From positions 3,038,001 through 3,102,000 of the forward strand of contig NZ_AP025463.1 of NCBI RefSeq assembly GCF_024347335.1: 64,000 nucleotides of DNA, given 5' to 3'. The number at the start of each line of letters is the position of its first letter. Positions within the stretch are counted from its first letter, which is position 1. Both the position numbers and the translations under genes were made by a program. This DNA comes from Vibrio celticus. GTDB taxonomy: Bacteria > Pseudomonadota > Gammaproteobacteria > Enterobacterales > Vibrionaceae. The notes below the pieces were generated by a model. It made no database searches, had not been told where the DNA came from, and saw only the letters and a program-made list of their open reading frames with translations. Shown here in pieces: positions 58,227 to 64,000 of the stretch.

Positions 58227-59710
58227 TATGAAATACCTAAAAGTTGAAGCGCAGACTCTCGATCTGAGTAATGGATCGTTTCGTCTTTTAATACTTGGTA
58301 ATCCTCATGGCCTTTACCAGCCAAAAGAATAATGTCATTGCTGTCTGCCTGTTCAAGCGCGAACTTAACCGCTTGGTAGCGATCGTGTTCCACAAATGCA
58401 GATTCAGGTTTGCTTAAGCCTGCCAGCATGTCTTTGACAATCAATGCCGGATCTTCGCTACGAGGGTTGTCATCTGAAATAATGATTTTATCGGCGAACT
58501 GCTCTGCGGTCACTGCCATCATAGGACGCTTACCAGTGTCACGGTCACCGCCGCAGCCAAAGATAGCCCACAATTTTCCAGAACAATGAACTCGCAATGC
58601 TGCTAATGCTTTTTCTAAAGCGTCTGGCGTATGTGCGTAATCGACAACCACTTTTGCTTTGTTCTGCACTTGGAATAGCTCCATTCGGCCAATCACAGGT
58701 TGCAGCTGAGGCGCAGTGTCGACCAAGATTTGCTTATCGATACCTAATGACAGCAAGGTCGCAAAGGCAACCAGTACGTTTGATGCGTTGAACTGACCAA
58801 TTAATGGAACAGAAAGATCGCCTTGCCCCCAATTACCATCGAAAGAGAGCTTAATCCCAGTTTCTGCATAGGCAACATCAGATGCCCATACCGACTGTTG
58901 GTAGCCCGTTAATGGAAGTAATGAAACAGCAATCGCATTCGATAAATCTGTCATCCAAGCTTTGCCCACTTCGTCATCAACGTTTATGACAGCGTGCTTG
59001 CATTTGTGCTCAGTAAACAGGCTCTTCTTAGCTAAAGCGTACTCTTCCATCGTGCCATGGTAATCAAGATGATCACGGCTCAAATTAGTGAATACACCGA
59101 CTTCAAAGTCCAAGGCTTTAACGCGACCTTGCACCAAACCATGAGAAGATATTTCCATAGCTGTGTAAGCCGCATTTTCTTCCGCTAACTCACTCAGTGT
59201 GCGTTGTATTTCAATCGCACTGCCGGTGGTATTCGCCGCGGTTTTTAGATTGTCTAAAAAGCCATTACCCGTGGTGCCCATTACCGCAGAGCGTTGACCA
59301 ACAAGGTCAAGCCACTGAACTATCAATTGGGTAATGGTGGTTTTGCCATTGGTGCCGGTAACACCAATCAGCTTAGTTGCTTGAGACGAGTAAACACGAC
59401 CGGCCAACTCAGATAACACCAAGTTAAGGTCTTTAATGTAAATTACTGGAACAGCATCCAACCACTCAATCAGACCATGGGCCTTTTCAGCATCAGCTTG
59501 TGCGATAACGGCATTGCTTCCCTGTGCGACCGCTTTGTCGATGAAACGACGGCCATCAACAGCATGCCCAACCACAGCAACAAAAATATCGCCGTCTTTG
59601 ATGGCACGACTATCCAACTCCAACTGCTCAACAGCAATCGCATCCAGCTCAGGTGAACTAAAGTCACCCCAAGGAAAAAGTAAAGATGACAGCGTGAGGC
59701 TATTACTCAT
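58226..59710 (-). CDS. murE: UDP-MurNAc-L-Ala-D-Glu--meso-DAP ligase
   Basis: Adds the third peptide residue of peptidoglycan, 494 aa (E. coli 495). The ATP loop is [14 protein letters not shown] near residue 112. The motif [10 protein letters not shown] contains DNPR, which in this family marks meso-diaminopimelate specificity, not lysine. The DAP itself depends on DapB, encoded 16 kb away. It lies 18 nt after ftsI. Confidence 0.97.
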   Translation of the reverse strand: MSNSLTLSSLLFPWGDFSSPELDAIAVEQLELDSRAIKDGDIFVAVVGHAVDGRRFIDKAVAQGSNAVIAQADAEKAHGLIEWLDAVPVIYIKDLNLVLSELAGRVYSSQATKLIGVTGTNGKTTITQLIVQWLDLVGQRSAVMGTTGNGFLDNLKTAANTTGSAIEIQRTLSELAEENAAYTAMEISSHGLVQGRVKALDFEVGVFTNLSRDHLDYHGTMEEYALAKKSLFTEHKCKHAVINVDDEVGKAWMTDLSNAIAVSLLPLTGYQQSVWASDVAYAETGIKLSFDGNWGQGDLSVPLIGQFNASNVLVAFATLLSLGIDKQILVDTAPQLQPVIGRMELFQVQNKAKVVVDYAHTPDALEKALAALRVHCSGKLWAIFGCGGDRDTGKRPMMAVTAEQFADKIIISDDNPRSEDPALIVKDMLAGLSKPESAFVEHDRYQAVKFALEQADSNDIILLAGKGHEDYQVLKDETIHYSDRESALQLLGIS

Positions 59711-59728
59711 ATTGAATCCTGATTGGCT

Positions 59729-61486
59729 CTATTCTTGAAACTTGTTTTCATCAGCAGGGACATTCAGTATTTGCAATGCACCCTTCATGATTTCAGAAAA
59801 AACGGGGGCAGCAACTGAACCGCCATAGTAAAGGTCACCTTGAGGCTCATTGACCACAACAACCAGCGCGACTCTTGGGTCACTAACCGGGGCAAAACCT
59901 GCGGTGATCGCAATGTATTCGTCACTGTATCCGCCAGCTTCAGCCTTACGAGAAGTACCCGTTTTTGCTGCAACTCGGTAACCAGGAACGGCCGCTCTTG
60001 TTGCTGTGCCGCCTTTTTGAGTCACCCCTTCGAGCATATTCAAAACCAGTTCAGCGTTCTCGCGCTTGATGATCTGCTTAGAAAAGTCTTGGTCGTTACT
60101 CTTAATAATATGAATCGGTTCATACATGCCTTTGTTGGCTAGCGTCGCATACGCATGGGCCAACTGCATCGGTGTCACAGACAAACCGTAACCGAATGAT
60201 AGTGTTGCAATTTCAAACTTAGACCAGCGACGACGATTCGGGAAAATACCGCTCGTTTCACCGATTAAGTTCAGCCCGGACATTTCGCCCAAACCTACAG
60301 AACTGTACATCCCAAGCAGAGCTTCTAAAGGCATGTTAAGTGCCAACTTCGCCACACCGATGTTACTCGACTTCTTGAGGATCAGCGCTAAATCAGCCTT
60401 ACCGACTTTAGAAGAGTCTCGCACACGGCTACCACCGATCTGCATGATGCCGTTGCCAGTATCAATAACGATATCTGGATCTGCCGTGCCGTTCTCTAGC
60501 GCCGCCAAAACCACAAAAGGTTTCACGGTAGAGCCGGGTTCCATCGCATCGGTCAGCACGCGGTTACGCATCTTAAAACTTTGTAAATCGGCACGATTGT
60601 TCGGGTTATAAGAAGGGGCATTGACCATCGCCAACACAGCGCCGGTTTTTACATCCAACAAAATAGCAGAGCCAGAAGTCGCCTTATGATCGGCCACCGC
60701 CTGTTTAATCGCTCGGTAGGCGATCGCTTGTAATCGTTGATCGATCGTTAGCTCGAGTGGTTTGCCTTCTTCACGCTCTTCCAAAGCAATGTTTTCAACA
60801 ACACGTCCGTAGCGATCTTTACGAATCGTGCGCTTACCCGCCTCGCCTGTGAGCCACTTGTCATAGCTGCGCTCAACGCCTTCTAGGCCGTGTCCATCAA
60901 TCCCGGTAACACCGATAAGGTGCGCACTAACTTCGCCTGCAGGATAGTAACGTCGAGATTCCGCTTTCAGACCAACACCCACCAGCTTAAGCTCACGGAT
61001 ATACTTAGCCATTGCAGGGCTAACTTGTCTTTGCAGGTAAATAAATCGGCGGGATTTGTTGCTAGAGATCTTGTCGATCATCGATTGTCGCTCTAAGCCA
61101 AGTACATCGGCTAACGCGTACCAACGATCAATTTGGGCCATGCCGTTTTTATCGAAAATCGTTTTAGGATCGGCCCATACCGCTTCAACTGGAACACTCA
61201 CAGCAAGCGGCTCGCCATTGCGGTCTGAGATAATACCGCGAGCAGAAGGAATTGCCTTAACACGTACTGAGCGAAGGTCGCCCTGACGAATTAAGTTATC
61301 TGGTTCAATAATTTGGATGTAAGCCACACGACCAACCAGCGCAGCAAAGGCAAGAAACACGAAAGCAATAACGACGTTGAAACGCCATTTAATAAGAATT
61401 GGATCCGAATCCTTTTCGCTCGTCACACGCTCTTTCGTTGATTTCTTAACGGTTTTTGCGGGTGCTTTTTCCTTTTTACCGGTCAT
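59729..61486 (-). CDS. ftsI: Septal transpeptidase FtsI (PBP3)
   Basis: Septum-specific D,D-transpeptidase and beta-lactam target, 585 aa (E. coli 588). A charged cytoplasmic tail rich in Lys is followed by one membrane helix (about 34-58), the pedestal domain and the penicillin-binding domain. The active-site Ser is residue 319 in STVK, followed by SSN (KKSSNIG) and KTGT (AAKTGTSRKA). The ATG overlaps the ftsL stop by 4 nt. In E. coli its last residues are removed by Prc; the C-terminus here ends VPADENKFQE. Confidence 0.97.
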   Translation of the reverse strand: MTGKKEKAPAKTVKKSTKERVTSEKDSDPILIKWRFNVVIAFVFLAFAALVGRVAYIQIIEPDNLIRQGDLRSVRVKAIPSARGIISDRNGEPLAVSVPVEAVWADPKTIFDKNGMAQIDRWYALADVLGLERQSMIDKISSNKSRRFIYLQRQVSPAMAKYIRELKLVGVGLKAESRRYYPAGEVSAHLIGVTGIDGHGLEGVERSYDKWLTGEAGKRTIRKDRYGRVVENIALEEREEGKPLELTIDQRLQAIAYRAIKQAVADHKATSGSAILLDVKTGAVLAMVNAPSYNPNNRADLQSFKMRNRVLTDAMEPGSTVKPFVVLAALENGTADPDIVIDTGNGIMQIGGSRVRDSSKVGKADLALILKKSSNIGVAKLALNMPLEALLGMYSSVGLGEMSGLNLIGETSGIFPNRRRWSKFEIATLSFGYGLSVTPMQLAHAYATLANKGMYEPIHIIKSNDQDFSKQIIKRENAELVLNMLEGVTQKGGTATRAAVPGYRVAAKTGTSRKAEAGGYSDEYIAITAGFAPVSDPRVALVVVVNEPQGDLYYGGSVAAPVFSEIMKGALQILNVPADENKFQE

Positions 61487-61800
61487 TTCAGTGTGATCAC
61501 AACTTCTTTTTCAGAGTCTGGACGTTTCATGTCTAGCTCTCGTTTTGCCGATGCTTGAACGCGACTATGTTCAGCCAGAGCTGTCTCTTCAAGCATTAAA
61601 TTTCGCCACTCATCATCAAGCTGTTCTCGCTCCATCAACGCCGTGTCTTTTTGCGTGATCGCCTGACGTGACATATGTGTCGTAAGAACGACCCCCATCG
61701 CACTCGCGAAGATACAGATAAGAAGCATCAATGGGACCTTGCCCACGGAGATCAAATCAAAAAATATTATCTTGGCTAAGTTCGGTTTGGAGGTCTTCAT
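61483..61800 (-). CDS. ftsL: Cell division protein FtsL
   Basis: Small bitopic protein of 105 aa (E. coli 121) that joins FtsB and FtsQ and activates FtsWI. A short cytoplasmic tail is followed by one membrane helix (about 19-39) and a periplasmic coiled coil (about 45-90, rich in Glu, Gln and Leu). Sequence is poorly conserved in this family; position between rsmH (3-nt gap) and ftsI (4-nt overlap) makes the identification safe. Confidence 0.94.
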   Translation of the reverse strand: MKTSKPNLAKIIFFDLISVGKVPLMLLICIFASAMGVVLTTHMSRQAITQKDTALMEREQLDDEWRNLMLEETALAEHSRVQASAKRELDMKRPDSEKEVVITLK

Positions 61801-61803
61801 TGA

Positions 61804-62754
61804 CTATAGCTTTTCTGCGATTCGTAATACTGAGCTACGCGAACGAGTATTCTCATCCACTTCACCTTTAGAAGGCTTGATCGCTTTACCAATTGGTTTT
61901 AGATCGGCACTACCTAAAGCTTTAATTTGATCTTCTGTTAGCGGTAAACCATGAGGAACCTGTGGCCCTTGGCTCTCTTTACGGATAAAGCGCTTCACCA
62001 TGCGGTCTTCAAGAGAGTGGAAGCTGATAACAGAGATACGACCTTGAGGAGCAAGAATGCTTGCTGCACCTTTCAGTGCGGTATCGATCTCTTCAAGTTC
62101 GCTGTTGATATAGATACGGAAGGCTTGGAAAGCACGTGTTGCTGGGTGCTTTTTCTCTTTGAAGCTTTTTGGAGCTACATCCGAGATAAGCTTAGCCAAC
62201 TGACCAGTGCGCGTTAGTGGTTCGTTCTCTTCATTCTCTTGATAAGCGATGATGCCTTTCGCGATACGACGAGCGTGTTTGTCTTCACCGAACTCACGAA
62301 TAACCCAAGTGATATCATCAAGATCCGCTTCAACTAACCACTGAGAAACAGGAATACCGGTTGTTGGATCCATACGCATATCAAGCGGGCCGTCTTTCAT
62401 GAAGCTAAAGCCACGCTCAGCGTCATCTAGCTGTGGTGAAGAAACACCTAGATCCAGTAACACGCCATCCACTTGACCGACTAAGTCATAACGCTCTGCA
62501 TATTCAGCCATACCTGAGAACGGGCCGTGAATAATCGTAAAACGAGGGTCATCAATCTTTTGCGCTTCTGCAATCGCTTGTGGATCGCGGTCGATACTAA
62601 AGAGTCGTCCATTCTCGCCCAGTTTAGACAGGATTGTACGGCTGTGACCACCACGGCCAAAAGTACCATCGATGTAGGTACCGTCAGGTTTGATCGCAAG
62701 TCCGTCAATAGATTCGTTAAGCAATACTGAAATATGTTTGAATGCTTCTGTCAT
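61804..62754 (-). CDS. rsmH: 16S rRNA m4C1402 methyltransferase RsmH
   Basis: SAM-dependent N4-methyltransferase (formerly MraW) that acts on C1402 of 16S rRNA, 316 aa (E. coli 313). The SAM-binding loop is [14 protein letters not shown] near residue 30; [14 protein letters not shown] and [12 protein letters not shown] are typical. Its partner RsmI, which methylates the ribose of the same base, is encoded 0.8 kb away. It is the first gene of the dcw cluster here: no mraZ lies upstream, only a 229-bp gap before rnpB. Confidence 0.97.
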   Translation of the reverse strand: MTEAFKHISVLLNESIDGLAIKPDGTYIDGTFGRGGHSRTILSKLGENGRLFSIDRDPQAIAEAQKIDDPRFTIIHGPFSGMAEYAERYDLVGQVDGVLLDLGVSSPQLDDAERGFSFMKDGPLDMRMDPTTGIPVSQWLVEADLDDITWVIREFGEDKHARRIAKGIIAYQENEENEPLTRTGQLAKLISDVAPKSFKEKKHPATRAFQAFRIYINSELEEIDTALKGAASILAPQGRISVISFHSLEDRMVKRFIRKESQGPQVPHGLPLTEDQIKALGSADLKPIGKAIKPSKGEVDENTRSRSSVLRIAEKL

Positions 62755-62935
62755 AGTCTTCTCAGTGAGTGGATTGAGCCATTAGTTCGGCAATAATTTG
62801 TTCTATTAACGTTTTAGTGTACTGATTTCACGCCGTATCTCCACCATATTGTGTATAGGCTTTGGGAATTTTTGACCCAAGCTCATATCAGGGTGAAGGA
62901 TTCTAAGGAAATCTAAATAATTTACGTCAATATAA

Positions 62936-62974
62936 AGCAAAAAACCCATCACTACCGTTAAGTAATGATGGGTT
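62936..62974 (-). terminator. rnpB terminator
   Basis: On the minus strand AACCCATCATTACT pairs with GGTAGTGATGGGTT (62974-62943, one G-T or mismatch), followed by six Ts. It lies about 10 nt after the mature RNase P RNA end. Confidence 0.9.
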
Positions 62975-62983
62975 CTTTATATA

Positions 62984-63424
62984 GGTGGAGTTGACACATA
63001 CGCCGGGTTCTGTTCCGCTTGCGCGGCGGTAACCATTCGTCTAGGCCTGCAATCGCTCACAGGCTCAAGCAATCTACCCGCCCCCATACGCGAGCAACGC
63101 AATGTGAGGGCCTATTTGATCTTGCTCCGGGTGGAGTTTACCTTGCTACGAACTGTTGCCAGTCGCACGGTGCGCTCTTACCGCACCCTTTCAGCCTTAC
63201 CTGTGCCCCTTCCGAAGAAATGAGGCCATCGGCGGTCTTCTCTCTGCTGCACTTGTCGTGGGCTCGCGCCCCCCAGACGTTATCTGGCACCCTGCTCTAT
63301 GGAGCCCGGACGTTCCTCCCCTCTACCAGTCTCCCGAAGGACTTCAACGTCAGTTTCCCGAAGGACCTCAACGTCAGTCTCCCGAAGGACATCAGCAAAG
63401 CAGCGATTACCCGTTCAACTCCGA
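62984..63424 (-). ncRNA. rnpB: RNase P RNA (type A) with repeat-expanded P3
   Basis: Catalytic RNA that matures tRNA 5' ends, about 441 nt (E. coli 377). Conserved segments are clear on the minus strand: GAGGGGAGGAACGTCCGGGC, CAGGGTGCCAGATAACG, AAGGGTGCGGTAAGAGCGCAC, GTAAACTCCACCCGGAGCAAG and the 3' ACAGAACCCGGCG. The ends pair to form P1: GGAGTTGA (63422-63415) with TCAACTCC (62994-62987). Where E. coli has one P3 hairpin there are three 24-nt tandem units (63398-63327), each with a UUCG loop, which accounts for most of the added length. Exact ends are estimated. Confidence 0.95.
63327..63398. repeat. Three tandem 24-bp repeats inside rnpB
   Basis: Units at 63327-63350, 63351-63374 and 63375-63398. 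Units 1 and 2 differ at two positions; unit 3 diverges at its end. Each contains CCCGAAGGAC on the plus strand, that is GUCCUUCGGG in the RNA, which folds into a UUCG-capped hairpin. Confidence 0.92.
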
Positions 63425-63430
63425 GGGCGG

Positions 63431-63459
63431 ATTGTATAGAGATTAGGGGGCAGTGTCTA
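63431..63459 (-). promoter_or_regulatory. rnpB promoter
   Basis: -35 TAGACA (63459-63454), 17-bp spacer and -10 TACAAT (63436-63431) on the minus strand. The predicted start near 63424 coincides with the first base of helix P1. Confidence 0.75.
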
Positions 63460-63519
63460 GCGAGATCACAAATATGGTGCAAACCTCTAAGCAACTGCGT
63501 GAAATTCACACAATTCAGA

Positions 63520-63556
63520 CAAAAAAAGAGGAATGACGGCAATACCATCATTCCTC
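63520..63556 (-). terminator. rsmI terminator
   Basis: Stem GAGGAATGATGG with CCGTCATTCCTC (minus strand 63556-63545 and 63539-63528), one G-T pair, followed by seven Ts. It lies 43 nt after the rsmI stop and separates it from rnpB. Confidence 0.9.
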
Positions 63557-63598
63557 ACAAGCTTTTCAATACAGGTTAGCTACTCTATAAAGAGGTTT

Positions 63599-64000
63599 CT
63601 AGTTGTCTAGATGCTCTAGGCCCCATTTGTATAAAGCGTTCTTTTTCAGATTGTAGATTTCTGCCGTCATCGCCGCCGCTTTTTTAAGAGGCAGCTCTTT
63701 GGTTAGAATACCTAGTGTGCGAGTCGCTTCGTCTGGCAATTCTGTGCTCGCTTCTTCACGGTGGCCGTGAATCAGTAACACCATCTCACCGCGTTTACGG
63801 TTCGCGTCTTCTTCAATCCACTCAATAAGCTCACCAAGTGGCAGCCCTTGGATGGTTTCGAAGGTTTTGGTTAGCTCACGCGCCAATACAACCTCACGGT
63901 CAGGGCCAAGAATCTCGAGCATATCTTGTAGAGAGTCTGAAATACGGTGCGGTGATTCATAAAAGATGCAGGTGCGCTCTGCCTTTGCGATCTCTAAGAA
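63599..64000 (-). CDS. rsmI: 16S rRNA 2'-O-ribose C1402 methyltransferase RsmI (C-terminal part)
   Basis: Tetrapyrrole-methylase-fold enzyme that methylates the ribose of C1402 of 16S rRNA. Only the last 133 codons are present; the frame is open to the window edge and the start lies beyond it (E. coli RsmI has 286 aa). Visible segments are [21 protein letters not shown] near the middle and the C-terminal MVLLIHGHR and [11 protein letters not shown], all typical. The base N4 position of the same nucleotide is methylated by RsmH, whose gene is nearby. Confidence 0.96.
   Translation of the reverse strand, partial: FLEIAKAERTCIFYESPHRISDSLQDMLEILGPDREVVLARELTKTFETIQGLPLGELIEWIEEDANRKRGEMVLLIHGHREEASTELPDEATRTLGILTKELPLKKAAAMTAEIYNLKKNALYKWGLEHLDN

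Noticed and set aside
63019..63579. Plus-strand open frames of 186 and 96 codons across the RNase P gene
   Set aside because: They lie opposite rnpB, whose conserved sequence is unmistakable. The repeated SPEG/PKD peptide is only the 24-bp RNA repeat translated.

Overview
The window is a stretch of core chromosome from a gamma-proteobacterium, almost certainly a Vibrio. This rests on gene order: ung-nfo-grcA-thrCBA, rraA-arcA-arcB, yhcC-gltBD-gltBD, mtnN-cbiB-btuF, carAB-dapB-mutT-secA-lpxC, then the division and cell-wall (dcw) cluster, rnpB and rsmI. The moderate GC content, Vibrio-style intergenic palindromes and repeat-expanded RNase P RNA agree with it. I cannot fix the species from sequence alone; a member of the Splendidus or Harveyi groups would fit.

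Layout. 1-2342: ung, a 268-bp MITE-like element, an uncatalogued 36-codon His-rich small ORF with a perfect Shine-Dalgarno, and nfo. 2500-3100: grcA behind a textbook FNR-activated promoter. 3122-7996: the thrLABC operon on the minus strand, with leader peptide and attenuator. 8301-9356: a small outer-membrane-like protein and an RraA-family protein. 9662-13608: arcA (plus strand, FNR box upstream) facing arcB and a lipoprotein (minus strand). 13783-16579: a PAS-GGDEF diguanylate cyclase and the radical SAM protein YhcC. 17110-29447: two complete but dissimilar gltBD glutamate synthase operons in tandem. 29625-33403: DUF1499 lipoprotein, mtnN, B12 genes cbiB and btuF, and a UPF0126 membrane protein. 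33500-34589: an IS630-family element whose transposase frame is broken at a 7-A run. 34685-36260: a LysR regulator and a TSUP permease with overlapping 3' ends. 36456-42661: carB, carA (TTG start, tandem ARG boxes), dapB, mutT. 43011-47043: secA and lpxC. 47140-62754: ftsZ-ftsA-ftsQ-murC-murG-ftsW-murD-mraY-murF-murE-ftsI-ftsL-rsmH, read on the minus strand. 62984-63424: rnpB. 63599-64000: the C-terminal part of rsmI.

Functionally the window joins aspartate-family amino acid synthesis (thr operon, dapB), ammonia assimilation (two GOGATs), carbamoyl phosphate supply, the ArcAB/FNR redox circuit with its target grcA, base-excision repair (ung, nfo), protein export and the whole peptidoglycan precursor and septation pathway. 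Most of it is ordinary housekeeping DNA. I found no new multi-gene system. The observations most worth a second look are small: the RNase P RNA with three tandem 24-nt P3-type hairpin units, the small His-rich ORF whose ribosome binding site can be paired shut, the MITE-like element, the paired glutamate synthases with different codon bias, and the IS630 frameshift. The dcw cluster has neither mraZ nor ddlB at their E. coli positions.
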